From positions 1 to 64,000 of the forward strand of contig NZ_MBPN01000014.1 of assembly GCF_001695625.1 (NCBI RefSeq): a stretch of 64,000 nt of DNA. The letters run 5' to 3'. Made by a program: the position numbers and the translations under genes. The notes below the pieces were generated by a model. That model worked only from the letters and a program-made list of their open reading frames with translations. It was not told the DNA's origin and ran no database searches. This document shows positions 1 to 10,123 of the stretch, piece by piece; within the stretch, counting starts at the first letter, position 1, and each line of letters begins with the position of its first letter. The DNA comes from Pseudomonas defluvii (GTDB lineage: Bacteria; Pseudomonadota; Gammaproteobacteria; Pseudomonadales; Pseudomonadaceae).

Positions 1-55
1 ATCGCCGATGGTAGTGTGGGGTTTCCCCATGTGAGAGTAGGTCATCGTCAAGATT
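1..55 (+). rRNA. rrf: 5S ribosomal RNA, 3' end (partial)
   Basis: The first bases match the 3' part of Pseudomonas 5S rRNA (ATCGCCGATGGTAGTGTGGG and the following GAGAGTAGGTCATCGTCA). The 5' part lies before the window. It is followed directly by a strong terminator, so this is the end of an rRNA operon. The exact 3' end is estimated. Confidence 0.9.
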
Positions 56-63
56 AAATTCCG

Positions 64-98
64 AAACCCCTATCTGCACATGCAGGTAGGGGTTTTGT
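64..98 (+). terminator. rRNA operon terminator
   Basis: Inverted repeat AAACCCCTATCTGCA / TGCAGGTAGGGGTTT with one G-T pair, followed by a T-rich run. It sits 10 bases after the 5S end. Confidence 0.9.
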
Positions 99-132
99 CT
101 TTGTGGCTTTGAAAAATTTCCGGTTTTTGCGG

Positions 133-163
133 GCAAAAAAAACCACCCATCACGGGTGGTTTG
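133..163 (-). terminator. Terminator of queD
   Basis: A 9-bp perfect stem (AAACCACCC / GGGTGGTTT) with loop ATCAC. Read on the minus strand it ends in a run of eight T. It lies 20 bases past the queD stop. Confidence 0.9.
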
Positions 164-181
164 CTGTTCGCTACGTGCGAT

Positions 182-538
182 TTAGTCGCCGTAATACTCG
201 CAGCCGCTGGTGCAGGTTTCATGAATGCGGACCTTGGAAAGCTCCGGCAGCAACGGCTTGACCTGGTCCCAGATCCACTTGGCAATCACCTCGCTGGTAG
301 GATTCTCCAGGCCAGGGATGTCGTTCAGGTAATTGTGGTCGAGCTGTTCATAGAGCGGCTTGAAGATCGCCTTGATCTCGGAAAAGTCGCGGATCCAGCC
401 TGTATGAGGATCGAGAGGGCCGGTCAGGTGCAGTGCGACCTTGAACGAGTGGCCATGCAGGCGCCCGCACTTATGCCCGTCGGGTACGTGCGGCAGGCGG
501 TGGGCGGATTCGAACGTGAATTCTTTGAAAATTTCCAC
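182..538 (-). CDS. queD: 6-carboxy-5,6,7,8-tetrahydropterin synthase QueD
   Basis: Converts 7,8-dihydroneopterin triphosphate to 6-carboxytetrahydropterin, the second step of queuosine (tRNA) biosynthesis, in the cytosol. The 118-residue product starts [15 protein letters not shown]; zinc ligands His13, His28 and His30 and catalytic Cys24 ([10 protein letters not shown]) are present, as is the C-terminal HET-x-GCEY segment. The GTG at 538 is chosen because it gives the family's usual N terminus and length (about 118-121). The open frame extends 16 codons further upstream without resemblance to the family. A single-gene unit closed by its own terminator. Confidence 0.95.
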   Translation of the reverse strand: MEIFKEFTFESAHRLPHVPDGHKCGRLHGHSFKVALHLTGPLDPHTGWIRDFSEIKAIFKPLYEQLDHNYLNDIPGLENPTSEVIAKWIWDQVKPLLPELSKVRIHETCTSGCEYYGD

Positions 539-588
539 GGTGTCTATAACTCTTAGAAGCGATGCTGGCGAGCAGTTTAACACCAAGG

Positions 589-1671
589 CTAGTGCAGTGG
601 TTGCAGACGCTCATGTAGCTTGCCGGTTTCTACCCATTCAAGAAACTCGTCACCCAGACGTTGGCTTTCAGCCATTGCCTTGTGCCAGTAGCGTTGTCGC
701 GCAGTCGCATCACCGATGAAACGTTTGAAATCGCTGCGATCGGGTAATTTGCCGTATGGCAGGCTGGCCAGGTACTGCGCTGAAGGTGCCACTAACAGCA
801 CATTTTTCAGATGCTCGGCATTGCCTCGCCGCCAAGGCAGGGCTTTGTCGAACCAGCCAGGTACAACCTTATCAGTGAAGTGCGGGTACAGGACTATGTC
901 GTCACCGTTGTAGGGTAAGTCGAGGTGGTAATCGAGTAGGCCACCATCGCGAAAGGTCCCGCGGCCGACACCTGGTATGTCGCGTACGCCTTCCATCACC
1001 ATTGGAATCGAGCCAGAAGCCAGCAGGGCTTGACGTAGATTGGTGGTGCTCAGCGGCAGCAACCGTGACGGAAAGTCGTTCAGCGGCTGTAGAGGCGGAG
1101 TAAGGCGGGCGTCATGGAGGATGATCCGTTCAAAATGCCGAGCCAAGCGCGAGCGCCCGAGTAAATTGTCGGCAATCACAGCGGATAGCCCTGCGCCCAA
1201 TCGAGCGCGCTGATCGTGCGCGAGCAAGCCATGGCTCTTGACCAGCATGATGTTCAGTCGATAGAGCGGATTGTCGAGAATCTGCGCATCGCGTCCTTCA
1301 AGCAGCGCATCAAGCATTCGATGACAACTCAGGCTGACCTCCTCCTGGGTTACACCTTTTGGAAAGTCCAGGGCTGTGTACAGCGCCCCTAGACGGCGTA
1401 GCGCTTGCGCAGGCTGGGGGAGGCAGGCACTGGCGAAGCGCCAGGAGCCAATAGAGGCGCCGATCAATGACCGTTCACGCGGGGCTGAAGGTAGCCATTG
1501 CCCGAACAATGCCAGATCAAGGCCCTGAATACCGAGTGCTTTTGGGCCACCCGCAGCGCCGGGCACGATGCCCACATCCGCTGCCTGCAAGGGGCGCTGA
1601 CGTAACCTGGCAAAGGCTTGCGTGCCTGCTTTGAAGGTTAGCGCCGGATACTTGATATGGATCGCACTCAT
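589..1671 (-). CDS. Patatin-like phospholipase family protein
   Basis: A 360-residue protein with patatin-fold signatures: a glycine-rich oxyanion segment (PGAAGG, about residues 37-42), the nucleophile elbow GASIG with Ser73, and the dyad motif DGG at Asp242. Families with this Ser-Asp dyad hydrolyse acyl esters of lipids; the substrate here is not predictable. No signal peptide or membrane segment is visible, so it is probably cytosolic. It lies 50 bases upstream of queD on the same strand and could be read through into it. It is a lone patatin domain, without the cyclic-nucleotide or barrel domains that some relatives carry. Confidence 0.85.
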   Translation of the reverse strand: MSAIHIKYPALTFKAGTQAFARLRQRPLQAADVGIVPGAAGGPKALGIQGLDLALFGQWLPSAPRERSLIGASIGSWRFASACLPQPAQALRRLGALYTALDFPKGVTQEEVSLSCHRMLDALLEGRDAQILDNPLYRLNIMLVKSHGLLAHDQRARLGAGLSAVIADNLLGRSRLARHFERIILHDARLTPPLQPLNDFPSRLLPLSTTNLRQALLASGSIPMVMEGVRDIPGVGRGTFRDGGLLDYHLDLPYNGDDIVLYPHFTDKVVPGWFDKALPWRRGNAEHLKNVLLVAPSAQYLASLPYGKLPDRSDFKRFIGDATARQRYWHKAMAESQRLGDEFLEWVETGKLHERLQPLH

Positions 1672-1826
1672 ACGGACCTCGCAGTCAGAGGCGCTGATTA
1701 TAGAGAACGCCAGGCATTAGCGGGGTAGTGCTGCGCTATCATGGGGCCAGCCATTTTCAGTTTGAATTAAGTCCAGTTCGTTATTCTGCTCCCCGTGGAC
1801 AAGATTAACCTTTATGGAGATGCACT

Positions 1827-2135
1827 ATGAAAACGTTGACTGCCCTGTTCGCCACCGCTGCCCTTGCCCTGACCGCCAACATTGCCATGGCGAAAGACCT
1901 GGGGCCGGACCAAGCGATGAAGCTGGTTCAGGAGAACAAGATTCAGTCCTTCGAGAAGCTCAACGCTGCCGCCTTGGCCAAGCACCCAGGCGCAACAGTG
2001 ACGGACACCGAACTCGAAGACGCCTACGGCCGTTACATCTATAAGGTCGAACTGCGTGATGCCCAGAACGTAGAGTGGGATGTGGACCTGGATGCAACTA
2101 CCGGTGCAGTCCTCAAGGACCATCAGGACAAGTGA
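1827..2135 (+). CDS. Periplasmic PepSY-domain protein (first of tandem pair)
   Basis: A 102-residue protein with a clear Sec signal peptide (MKTLTALFATAALALTANIAMA, cleaved near residue 22) followed by one PepSY-like domain: a helix with alternating charges, then YIYKVELRD and DVDLDATTGAVLKD. PepSY domains are often found next to sensor kinases and are thought to inhibit peptidases or to bind ligands. GGAG lies 7 bases before the ATG. It overlaps the next PepSY gene by one base (TGATG), so the two are coupled and lead into the two-component genes. The ligand is unknown. Confidence 0.85.
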   Translation: MKTLTALFATAALALTANIAMAKDLGPDQAMKLVQENKIQSFEKLNAAALAKHPGATVTDTELEDAYGRYIYKVELRDAQNVEWDVDLDATTGAVLKDHQDK

Positions 2136-2449
2136 TGAAACACGTTTCTCGAACGGGCTTGGCGCTGCTGCTCATACTTTCAGCGTACTGTGCGCAAGTG
2201 CTGGCCCGTGACCTTGATCAGGATGAAGCCCTGCATTTACGTCAGCAGGGCGTCATCCTGCCGCTCGAGCAGTTGATGCAACAAGCCCTGGGCCGACATC
2301 CCGGGGCGAGGCTGTTGGAGGCCGAGCTGGAGGAGAAACACAGCCAGTATGTCTATGAAGTGGAATTGCTGACCACCGAAGGTGTCGTGCGTGAAATCAA
2401 ACTCGATGCGGCCTCCGGTGCGCTGCTCAAAGATGAGGAAGACGACTGA
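2135..2449 (+). CDS. Periplasmic PepSY-domain protein (second of tandem pair)
   Basis: A 104-residue paralogue of the preceding gene: signal peptide ([19 protein letters not shown], then AQVLA), then one PepSY domain ending [12 protein letters not shown] and [17 protein letters not shown]. Both copies share the pattern HPGA..(4)..ELE and a DA-(A/T)-(S/T)-GA-(V/L)-LKD tail. The ATG at 2135 overlaps the upstream stop; an earlier in-frame start would bury the signal peptide and is rejected. Its stop overlaps the start of the response regulator by one base, so PepSY-PepSY-regulator-kinase reads as one operon. The acidic C terminus (DEEDD) could bind cations, but this is only inference. Confidence 0.85.
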   Translation: MKHVSRTGLALLLILSAYCAQVLARDLDQDEALHLRQQGVILPLEQLMQQALGRHPGARLLEAELEEKHSQYVYEVELLTTEGVVREIKLDAASGALLKDEEDD

Positions 2450-3117
2450 TGCGTTTGCTACTGGTCGAGGACAATGTTCCGCTGGCCGATGAGCTGACTG
2501 CGGGTCTACAGCGTCAGGGCTACGCAGTCGATTGGCTGGCTGACGGGCGTGATGCGGTGTATCAAGGCGCGAGCGAGCCCTATGACGCGATCATTCTGGA
2601 CCTTGGCCTACCCGGGCTGCCTGGGCTTGAGGTTCTGGCACAGTGGCGTTCCGGCGGGCTGGCTACGCCTGTTCTGATCCTGACGGCCCGCGATTCCTGG
2701 GCTGAGCGTATTGAAGGGCTCAAGGCTGGAGCCGATGATTACCTGACCAAGCCTTTTCACCCCGAAGAACTGCAACTGCGCATTCAGTCGTTGTTGCGTC
2801 GTGCGCGTGGCCTGGCCAACCAGCCAAAGCTGGAGTCGGCGGGTTTGCACCTGGATGAAGGTCGCCAGTGCGTGACGCGCAATGGTGAAGACGTGCAACT
2901 GACTGCGGCTGAGTTTCGGTTGTTACGCTACTTTATGCTGCACCCTCAGCAGATCCTTTCGAAGAGCCACCTGGCTGAGCACCTCTACGATGGTGAAACC
3001 GAGCGCGACTCCAATGTTCTGGAGGTTCATGTCAATCACCTGCGTCGCAAGCTCGGTCGCAGTGTGATCGAAACCCGCCGTGGCCAAGGCTACCGCTTCG
3101 GTGGAGTGGGGCAGTGA
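2449..3117 (+). CDS. OmpR/PhoB-family response regulator
   Basis: A 222-residue regulator: receiver domain (about 1-115) with the acidic pair Glu7/Asp8, phospho-acceptor Asp51 (IILDLGLPG), conserved Thr in LTARD and Lys in LTKPF; then a winged-helix domain (about 128-220) with [12 protein letters not shown] and [14 protein letters not shown] ... RRGQGYRF. It controls transcription with the kinase encoded next, which it overlaps by 4 bases. The set of PepSY, PepSY, regulator and kinase resembles the bqs/car locus of P. aeruginosa, known for responding to ferrous iron and calcium; orthology is inferred from layout only. Confidence 0.9.
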   Translation: MRLLLVEDNVPLADELTAGLQRQGYAVDWLADGRDAVYQGASEPYDAIILDLGLPGLPGLEVLAQWRSGGLATPVLILTARDSWAERIEGLKAGADDYLTKPFHPEELQLRIQSLLRRARGLANQPKLESAGLHLDEGRQCVTRNGEDVQLTAAEFRLLRYFMLHPQQILSKSHLAEHLYDGETERDSNVLEVHVNHLRRKLGRSVIETRRGQGYRFGGVGQ

Positions 3118-4448
3118 AGTCGATTCAGGCACGTTTGAGTCTCGGCCTGGTTGGCGTGTTAGTCGTCGTGGGGTTGGTGCTGGCTCAGTTGAGTTTGTGG
3201 TTGTTCGAGGTCGGGCTGCAACGCTACCTGGAAACCGGGTTGCGCAAAGAGAGTGAGAACCTTCTGGTTGCATTGGGGCGCGGCCAGTCCGGCCTGGAGC
3301 TGGATGAGCGACGGGTATCCTCTGCATACAAACGGCCATTTTCCGGCTATTACTTCCGCGTTGATTTCGAGGGCGGCAGTTGGCGGTCCCGGTCCCTGTG
3401 GGACATGGACATGCCCATGCCGAAAACCCCAGGCTTGCACGCGGGGCTTCAGCTTGGCCCTGAGGGGCAGCAGCTGCTGGTACTGCGGGCAGACTATCGA
3501 CGCCTGGGCCAACTGATTTCCATCAGCGTGGCGCAAGACTATACCCCCGTACGCGATGGCTTTCGGCGCATGCAGCAGATCGGCTTGGGAATGGGGCTGA
3601 TAGCCCTGTTGCTGGTCCTGATACTTCAGCGAATAACCGTTACCCGATCCCTGCGACCTCTGGAGCGTACGCGCGAACAGATTGCCCAGCTCCAGCAGGG
3701 CAAGCGCTCTCAGCTCGATACGCAAGTGCCGACAGAGCTGGAGCCTCTGGTTGCGCAGATCAACCACCTGCTGGCCCACACTGAAGACAGCCTCAGGCGC
3801 TCACGAAATGCCTTGGGAAACCTTGGGCATGCGCTCAAGACGCCCCTCGCGGTGTTGCTCAGCCTGGCCTCCAGCGAGAAGCTCAACGATCACCCCGAAA
3901 TCCGTGAACAGTTGCGTGAGCAACTTGAGCAGATTCAGCAACGGTTGGGGCGGGAACTGAACCGTGCGAGGTTGGCGGGTGATGCCTTGCCAGGGGCTCA
4001 GTTCGATTGTGATGCCGAACTGCCGGGGCTGCTTTCAACCTTGAACATGATTCATGGCCAGGCGCTTATCCTTAACCATGTCTCGGCGCCGGGCCTGCTC
4101 TTGCCCTGGGACCGTGAAGACTTGTTGGAGCTCCTCGGCAACCTTCTGGACAACGCCTGCAAGTGGGCTTTCGCAGAGGTGTGCGTCACTATTCAGGAGT
4201 GTGCTGAGGGTTATGTGCTGTGGGTCGACGACGATGGCCCGGGTATCGCGGAACATTTGCGTGACGAGGTGTTAAACCGCGGTGCTCGGTTGGACGAGCA
4301 GGTCGATGGTCATGGCCTGGGGTTGGGCATTGTGCGCGATATCGTCGACGCCTGGGGCGGGCGCATGAGCTTGCAGGACAGTCCCATGGGCGGATTGCGT
4401 GTCAGTATTGAGTTGCCGCGCCAAGGCAAGCGGCAGGCGGCCCCATAG
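3114..4448 (+). CDS. Two-component sensor histidine kinase
   Basis: A 444-residue inner-membrane kinase: TM1 about residues 7-33, a periplasmic domain of about 120 residues, TM2 about 155-175, HAMP, then the dimerisation helix with phospho-acceptor His239 ([10 protein letters not shown]), N box ([13 protein letters not shown]), G1 ([10 protein letters not shown]) and G2 ([18 protein letters not shown]). The DHp and ATPase regions resemble the PhoQ-like group. The periplasmic domain contains an aromatic and Asp-Met-rich piece ([10 protein letters not shown]). I do not see the RExxE iron motif reported for BqsS, so the same signal should not be assumed. Last gene of the operon. Confidence 0.9.
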   Translation: MKSIQARLSLGLVGVLVVVGLVLAQLSLWLFEVGLQRYLETGLRKESENLLVALGRGQSGLELDERRVSSAYKRPFSGYYFRVDFEGGSWRSRSLWDMDMPMPKTPGLHAGLQLGPEGQQLLVLRADYRRLGQLISISVAQDYTPVRDGFRRMQQIGLGMGLIALLLVLILQRITVTRSLRPLERTREQIAQLQQGKRSQLDTQVPTELEPLVAQINHLLAHTEDSLRRSRNALGNLGHALKTPLAVLLSLASSEKLNDHPEIREQLREQLEQIQQRLGRELNRARLAGDALPGAQFDCDAELPGLLSTLNMIHGQALILNHVSAPGLLLPWDREDLLELLGNLLDNACKWAFAEVCVTIQECAEGYVLWVDDDGPGIAEHLRDEVLNRGARLDEQVDGHGLGLGIVRDIVDAWGGRMSLQDSPMGGLRVSIELPRQGKRQAAP

Positions 4449-4475
4449 CGGCTGGGTAGCCGCTATGGGGTTTGG
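4441..4475 (+). terminator. Terminator of the PepSY/two-component operon
   Basis: A 12-bp perfect stem (CCCCATAGCGGC / GCCGCTATGGGG) with loop TGGGTA, then TTTGGTTGT. It starts inside the kinase's last codons and lies between convergent genes. Confidence 0.85.
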
Positions 4476-4478
4476 TTG

Positions 4479-6626
4479 TCACACTCGGAATTGATCCATC
4501 AGGCCTTGCTGCTGGTTGGCCAGGCTGTTGAGTGACTGGCTGACCCGCGCCGACTCATTGGCCTGACCGGCCAACGATTCGGTAACGTCGCGAATGGTTG
4601 CGACGTTGTTGTTGATTTCTTCGGCCACCGCACTTTGCTCCTCGGCCGCGCTGGCAATCTGCAGGTTCATGTCGGTGATGACCGTGACGGCATCACCGAT
4701 CTGGCGCAGGGCGATGACGGCTTGGCTGACGTGTTCGACGCTGCCCTGGGCCTGGCGGTGGCTGCTGTCCATCGCGCCCACCACGTCATGCGTACCGGCC
4801 TGGAGCTGCTCGATGACCTGACGGGTTTCTTCGACCGACTCCTGCGTGCGTCGCGCCAGGTTGCGTACTTCATCGGCGACAACGGCGAAGCCGCGACCGG
4901 CTTCACCCGCTCGGGCCGCCTCGATGGCCGCGTTCAGGGCCAGCAGGTTGGTCTGCTCGGCGATCGAGCGAATCACTTCCAGCACCGAACCAATCTTTTC
5001 ACTGTTTTCGGCCAGGCCTTCGACTTGACGCATGGCGGAGCTCATATCGGCCGCCAGGGTGTCGATGCTGCTGGTTGTCAGGTCGATAACTGCCAGGCCC
5101 TGGCGGGTGGCCTGATCCGCCTCGCGGGCCGCTTGAGCGGCTTGTGCCGCGCTGCGAGCGACGTCCTGCGCGGTGGCACTCATCTCGTGGGAGGCGGTAG
5201 CCACCTGGTCGACCTGGCGGTACTGCTGTTCCATGCCGGCACTGGTCTGGCTGGCAATCGCCGAAGACTGGTCGGCAGTATTACGGGCTGCCTGAACCGA
5301 CTGTTTGACCTCTGCAATGGTCGGCTGCAACTTGTCCAGGAAACGGTTGAACCAGCCGGCCAACTCACCCAGCTCATCACGTTTGTCGTAGTTCAGGCGG
5401 CGGGTCAGGTCGCCTTCGCCACTGGCAATGTCCTTGAGCATCGCTGCAACACCGAGGATAGGGCGGGTGACGCTGCGGGCCATCAACCAGACGAGTAGCA
5501 GGCCCACCAGTGCCGCCAGCAGGCCAAGCCCCAGCTCGATCAAGGTGCCGCTGGTGTTGCGTTGATCCAGCTCCGCTTTAAGTGCTTCGGCCGGGCCTGT
5601 CAGTGCGCTTTCAGGCACATCCAGTAATACGCCCCATGACTTGGCGCCTGGGATGGGGGCAAACGATGCCAGTACCTTCAAGCGGTTGTTGTGGTGGATG
5701 CTGTGCATGGCGCTGGTATCGGCCAGCAGGCGAACCAGTTCGGCGCCGTTGGCGCTGTCGACCTGTTCAAAGCGCTGGGCCAGTTTGCTCGCGTCAGGGC
5801 TGTAGCCTGCCAACAGGCCGACAGGGCTGAGGATCCCGACCTGGGTACGGCCTTCATACAGGCTGCGGCTGGCTTGCTGGCTGAGCCCTTGCAGGCTGTT
5901 GAGATTGATGTCGACTGAGAGAGAGGCAACGACCTTGTCGGCCACGATCAGCGGGTAGACGATGCTGGTCATCAGCACCTGTTGACCGTTGATCTCATAA
6001 AAGTACGGTTCAACCACGCACGGTTGGCGAGTGCTGCGTGGGCAGGCGAACCAGGTGTTGGCGGGTTCCCCGCTCGGGCCGACGCTGGTGTCGTTGATGT
6101 CATGTTCGGGCAATGCCATGGACACCAGATTGCCTGGTGTTGGCTGTGACCAGTACAGCGCAAAACGACCTGTTTCGTTACTGCCCAAGTCCTTCTGGCC
6201 AATGAACAGCGCGTCTTTGTTATCCAGTGCATTGGGGTCGAAGACGAGCGACAGGCCCAGCAGTTCGGGGTTTGCCTGCAATGCCGAGCGCACTTGGCGG
6301 GTCATGTCTTCACGCAGGTCGAACGCATCCAGGAAGCGCTTTTCGGACTGCTCGCGCAGGAACAGGACCTGGCGGGCGAAACCGGCACCGTACTGGTAGG
6401 CGTCCATGAATTGACGACGGATGCTTGAGGCCTGGACTTCGCCCTGAGACTCGATGCGAGCCTGGGCAGCTTCAGTCAGCATCTGCATGCTGCTGGCCTT
6501 GACCAGGTCGGAGTTGTGTTCCATGCGGTACAACGAAAGTCCTACCAGCAGGGTGACAATGCTCGCGAGGCAAAGTCCGGCCAGCAGGGTGATTTTCCAT
6601 TGAATGGAAAGTTGTCTGAGCGACAT
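4479..6626 (-). CDS. Methyl-accepting chemotaxis protein with dCache-type sensor
   Basis: A 715-residue chemoreceptor. TM1 is at about residues 11-31, then a periplasmic region of about 330 residues with dCache features (helix with [11 protein letters not shown]; later [20 protein letters not shown] and [11 protein letters not shown]), TM2 at about 365-387 ([22 protein letters not shown]), HAMP, and a full signalling domain with the hairpin tip [19 protein letters not shown] and flanking methylation helices. It would transmit ligand binding to CheA/CheW at the cell pole. It ends without the C-terminal pentapeptide that tethers CheR or CheB. The ligand cannot be told from sequence. A single gene, convergent with the kinase operon. 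Confidence 0.93.
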   Translation of the reverse strand: MSLRQLSIQWKITLLAGLCLASIVTLLVGLSLYRMEHNSDLVKASSMQMLTEAAQARIESQGEVQASSIRRQFMDAYQYGAGFARQVLFLREQSEKRFLDAFDLREDMTRQVRSALQANPELLGLSLVFDPNALDNKDALFIGQKDLGSNETGRFALYWSQPTPGNLVSMALPEHDINDTSVGPSGEPANTWFACPRSTRQPCVVEPYFYEINGQQVLMTSIVYPLIVADKVVASLSVDINLNSLQGLSQQASRSLYEGRTQVGILSPVGLLAGYSPDASKLAQRFEQVDSANGAELVRLLADTSAMHSIHHNNRLKVLASFAPIPGAKSWGVLLDVPESALTGPAEALKAELDQRNTSGTLIELGLGLLAALVGLLLVWLMARSVTRPILGVAAMLKDIASGEGDLTRRLNYDKRDELGELAGWFNRFLDKLQPTIAEVKQSVQAARNTADQSSAIASQTSAGMEQQYRQVDQVATASHEMSATAQDVARSAAQAAQAAREADQATRQGLAVIDLTTSSIDTLAADMSSAMRQVEGLAENSEKIGSVLEVIRSIAEQTNLLALNAAIEAARAGEAGRGFAVVADEVRNLARRTQESVEETRQVIEQLQAGTHDVVGAMDSSHRQAQGSVEHVSQAVIALRQIGDAVTVITDMNLQIASAAEEQSAVAEEINNNVATIRDVTESLAGQANESARVSQSLNSLANQQQGLMDQFRV

Positions 6627-6880
6627 GGCGAAGTCCTTTGAATCAAAAATGATTGAGGCTATCGACTGTAACGGCCGCCAATACTGTTTCTTTATTTAAA
6701 CGCTCAATTGAAAAGCGTCATTTTCGGATGTTCAGGCGACCCCGTTCGGGGCCCCTGCTTTGACAAGGCGGGGTGTCTGCTTCAGAGTGTGCGCCCTCCA
6801 TAAAAATACTAATTCGTTCGGCCGGGCCATCCCGTTGCCGAAGCGCACGCTTTTTGTCTGGTTTTCAAGAGGTCTCTGGA

Positions 6881-8200
6881 ATGAATGCAGTAATTGCCGG
6901 GGTCGGCATCATGCTGATATTGAGCCTGTCCCGCGTGCATGTGGTGATTGCGCTGATCATCGGTGCCTTGGCCGGCGGGCTGGCAGGTGGTCTTGGTATC
7001 GAGGGCACCTTGAAGGCGTTCAACGGTGGCCTGGGCGGTGGTGCAACGGTAGCACTGTCCTATGCATTGCTCGGTGCCTTTGCCGTGGCCATTGCCAAGT
7101 CGGGGTTGGCGCACGCACTGGCAGACAGGGCGCTGGCAATGTTCGATCAACAGCGTGGCAAGGAAGGCGGCAAGGTCAAATGGCTGCTGATTTCACTGCT
7201 ACTGGTGGTGGCCATTTCTTCGCAGAACATTCTGCCGATCCATATCGCGTTTATTCCACTGCTGGTGCCGCCACTGTTGTATGTGCTGACCCGGTTGTCG
7301 ATTGATCGTCGGTTGGTGGCCTGCGTCATGACCTTTGGCTTGATCACGCCCTACATGTTCCTGCCTGTTGGTTTCGGCAACATTTTCCTTAATGAAATTC
7401 TGTTGGCGAATGTCAGCCGCAGCGGTGTGGATGTGAGTGGCGTCAACGTGACCCATGCCATGGCCATTCCGGCGGCGGGCATGCTTTTTGGCCTGTTGCT
7501 GGCGGCGTTCTTCAGCTATCGAAAAAAACGCGCCTATGACCTGGAAAAGATCGAGCAGGTCGAGCAGGTCGCAGTACGTTACAACCCGCTGACACTGCTG
7601 GTAGCCGGCTGTGCCATCGCTGCCGCGTTCATTATCCAGCTATGGCTGGACTCAATGATCATCGGTGCCATGGCCGGTTTCCTGATTTTCTCGCTGTCGG
7701 GCATTGTCCGCTGGAAGGAGACTGACGGCCTGTTTACCGAAGGCATGAAAATGATGGCCATGATTGGTTTCATCATGATTGCGGCGTCGGGTTTTGCCGA
7801 GGTAATGAAGGCCACAGGCGAGGTGAAAACACTGGTCGAGGCATCGGCAGTCTGGATCAATCACAGCAAAGGGGTCGGTGCATTGCTGATGCTGCTGGTT
7901 GGGCTGCTGGTCACCATGGGCATCGGCTCGTCGTTTTCCACCGTACCGATCCTGGCTGCGATCTTCGTCCCTCTGTGCGTGCAGTTGGGCTTCGATCCTG
8001 TGGCTACCGTGTGCATTGTTGGCACCGCTGGCGCGCTGGGTGATGCCGGTTCGCCGGCGTCGGATTCGACCCTGGGGCCAACCTCAGGGTTGAACGTCGA
8101 TGGTCAGCATCACCATATCTGGGACACGGTGGTTCCAACCTTTATTCACTACAATTTGCCGCTGTTGGCCTTTGGCTGGGTGGCGGCCATGGTGCTGTAG
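6881..8200 (+). CDS. NhaC-type Na+/H+ antiporter family transporter (YuiF-like)
   Basis: A 439-residue polytopic inner-membrane protein with about 11-12 hydrophobic segments. It starts [16 protein letters not shown] and has conserved stretches typical of the Na_H_antiporter/NhaC group: [65 protein letters not shown] and [19 protein letters not shown]. Members are annotated as antiporters, but some move amino acids such as histidine, so the substrate is open. The ATG at 6881 follows AAGAGGTCTCTGGA, a usable ribosome site, and gives the normal length; the open frame runs upstream without hydrophobic content. Single gene with a 254-base leader region. Confidence 0.85.
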   Translation: MNAVIAGVGIMLILSLSRVHVVIALIIGALAGGLAGGLGIEGTLKAFNGGLGGGATVALSYALLGAFAVAIAKSGLAHALADRALAMFDQQRGKEGGKVKWLLISLLLVVAISSQNILPIHIAFIPLLVPPLLYVLTRLSIDRRLVACVMTFGLITPYMFLPVGFGNIFLNEILLANVSRSGVDVSGVNVTHAMAIPAAGMLFGLLLAAFFSYRKKRAYDLEKIEQVEQVAVRYNPLTLLVAGCAIAAAFIIQLWLDSMIIGAMAGFLIFSLSGIVRWKETDGLFTEGMKMMAMIGFIMIAASGFAEVMKATGEVKTLVEASAVWINHSKGVGALLMLLVGLLVTMGIGSSFSTVPILAAIFVPLCVQLGFDPVATVCIVGTAGALGDAGSPASDSTLGPTSGLNVDGQHHHIWDTVVPTFIHYNLPLLAFGWVAAMVL

Positions 8201-8274
8201 GTCGAACGCGACGGACCATCATTTTTGCGCGTGATACAGCGGGCAATCAAATGGACGTCTCTTTCAGACAAGAC

Positions 8275-8310
8275 AACGGGGCCTTGGTACCTGCGCACCA
8301 AGGCCCCGTT
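8275..8310. terminator. Bidirectional terminator
   Basis: A 14-bp perfect stem (AACGGGGCCTTGGT / ACCAAGGCCCCGTT) around an 8-base loop, between the convergent transporter and acyl-CoA dehydrogenase genes. There is no long T-run on either side. Confidence 0.75.
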
Positions 8311-8321
8311 GGTGGCCCGCC

Positions 8322-10091
8322 TTAGAACTGCTCGGCGGACAGCGTGTAGAGCGTCGTGCTGCCAGCGCGAATGCTGGCGTGCAGCGAGAGCACGCGTGGC
8401 AGCAGGCGTTCAAAGTAGAACGCTGCGGTGGCGAGCTTGGCCTGATAGAAGGCAGGATCCTGCGCACGGTTCTCGTGTGCGGTGGCTGCCATTCGCGACC
8501 ACATGTAGGCGTAGGCTACATAGCCAAACATATGCAGGTATTCAACCGAAGCAGCACCCACCGCATTCGGGTCCTTGACGGCCTGCTGGCAAAGCCACTG
8601 GCTGGTACTTTCCAGTTGGGCCAAGGCTTGCAGCAATGGCTCGCTGAACGGTGCTGCGGTTTCGCAGAAGGCGCGGATTTCCCGGGCGAAGATCGCCAGC
8701 GACTGGCCGCCATCGGCAACTACCTTGCGACCGAGCAGGTCCAGTGCCTGGATGCCGTTGGTACCCTCGTAGATTTGTGCGATCCGCACATCACGTACCA
8801 GCTGTTCCTGGCCCCACTCGCGGATATAGCCGTGCCCACCAAACACTTGTTGGCCCAGCACGCAGCTTTCCAGGCCAGTGTCGGTGAAGAACGCTTTGGC
8901 TACGGGGGTCAGCAGTGCGACCAGGCGCTGTGCAGAATCACACTCGGCCGCGTTTTCACCGTATTTGCTGATGTCCAGTTGCTGGCCGACGTAGGTGGCG
9001 AAGGCGCGACCACCTTCGGTCAGTGCGCGCATGGTCAGCAGCATGCGCCGTACATCAGGGTGAACGATGATCGGGTCGGCAATCTTGTCTTTCGCCTGCG
9101 GGCCCCCGGCGGCGCGGCTTTGCAGGCGGTCGCGGGCGTAGGTGGCGGCATTCTGGTATGAGGCTTCGGCGCAGCCGATGCCCTGGATACCGATGGACAG
9201 ACGCTCGTAATTCATCATGGTGAACATGGCGGCCAGGCCACGGTTTTCTTCACCGACCAGGTAACCAATCGCGCCGTCGAAGTTCATGACGCAGGTCGCG
9301 GAGGCCTTGATGCCCATCTTGTGCTCTACCGAGCCACAACTGACGGCGTTGGTTGCACCCAGGCTGCCATCCGCGTTAACCAGGCGTTTGGGCACCAGGA
9401 ACAGTGAGATGCCTTTTGGCCCAGCCGGGGCATCGGGCAACTTGGCCAGTACCAGGTGAACGATATTCTCGGTCAGATCCTGATCGCCACCGGTGATGAA
9501 GATCTTGGTGCCGCTGATGGCGTAGCTGCCATCGGCCTGAGGTTCAGCCTTGCTGCGGATGATGCCCAGGTCAGTGCCGGCGTGAGGCTCGGTCAGGCAC
9601 ATGGTGCCAGCCCATTCGCCGCTGTAGAGCGGCGGCAGGTAGGTGGCTTTCAGGGCTTCGCTGGCGTGAGCGTCAATGGCCAGGCAGCAACCGGCACTCA
9701 AGGCCGAGTAAAGGCTGAAACTGCAGTTGGCGGCATACAGCATTTCCTCAAACTGCACGGCCAGCATCTTTGGCATGCCCATGCCGCCATACGCCGGGTT
9801 CCCGGCCAGGCCTACCCAGCCGCCGTCGCGGTAGGTCTGCCAGGCTTCCTTGAAGCCTTGCGGTGTGGTCACAGCGCCTGCCTCGAAGCCGACACCCTCT
9901 TCATCGCCACTGCGGTTGAGCGGGGCAATCAACTGGCCGGTAATCTTCGCCGCCTCCTCAAGGATCGCATCGGCAGTCTCTGCATCGACCGCGCCGGCCA
10001 GTGCTGGCAGGCGGGCCCAGAGGGCAGGGCCCTGGAAAACCTCATGAAGGACGAAGCGCATGTCGCGCAGTGGTGCATTGAACTCAGGCAT
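8322..10091 (-). CDS. Acyl-CoA dehydrogenase with C-terminal extension (DmdC-like)
   Basis: A 589-residue FAD enzyme. Unlike the 380-residue classical family it has an N-terminal extension (about 1-75, MPEFNAPLRDMRFVLHEV) and a C-terminal Acyl-CoA_dh_C-type domain (about 470-589). The core holds the flavin/substrate motifs CLTEPHAGTDLG and ISGTKIFITGGD, and FGGHGYIREWGQEQLVRDVRI with EGTNGIQALDLLGRK near the FAD-binding C-terminal helix. Proteins of this length and layout include 3-methylmercaptopropionyl-CoA dehydrogenase (DmdC) and several fatty acyl-CoA dehydrogenases. The neighbouring ligand gene, 32 bases upstream on the same strand, supports an activation-then-oxidation pair. The true substrate is not determined. 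Confidence 0.9.
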   Translation of the reverse strand: MPEFNAPLRDMRFVLHEVFQGPALWARLPALAGAVDAETADAILEEAAKITGQLIAPLNRSGDEEGVGFEAGAVTTPQGFKEAWQTYRDGGWVGLAGNPAYGGMGMPKMLAVQFEEMLYAANCSFSLYSALSAGCCLAIDAHASEALKATYLPPLYSGEWAGTMCLTEPHAGTDLGIIRSKAEPQADGSYAISGTKIFITGGDQDLTENIVHLVLAKLPDAPAGPKGISLFLVPKRLVNADGSLGATNAVSCGSVEHKMGIKASATCVMNFDGAIGYLVGEENRGLAAMFTMMNYERLSIGIQGIGCAEASYQNAATYARDRLQSRAAGGPQAKDKIADPIIVHPDVRRMLLTMRALTEGGRAFATYVGQQLDISKYGENAAECDSAQRLVALLTPVAKAFFTDTGLESCVLGQQVFGGHGYIREWGQEQLVRDVRIAQIYEGTNGIQALDLLGRKVVADGGQSLAIFAREIRAFCETAAPFSEPLLQALAQLESTSQWLCQQAVKDPNAVGAASVEYLHMFGYVAYAYMWSRMAATAHENRAQDPAFYQAKLATAAFYFERLLPRVLSLHASIRAGSTTLYTLSAEQF

Positions 10092-10123
10092 CGCGGGTCT
10101 CGCAGAAATCGGGTGGATAGGGA

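Noticed and set aside
6627..6700. A sigma-28 promoter for the chemoreceptor gene
   Set aside because: A -10-like GTCGATAG is present on the minus strand, but no TAAA or TCAAG at the right spacing.
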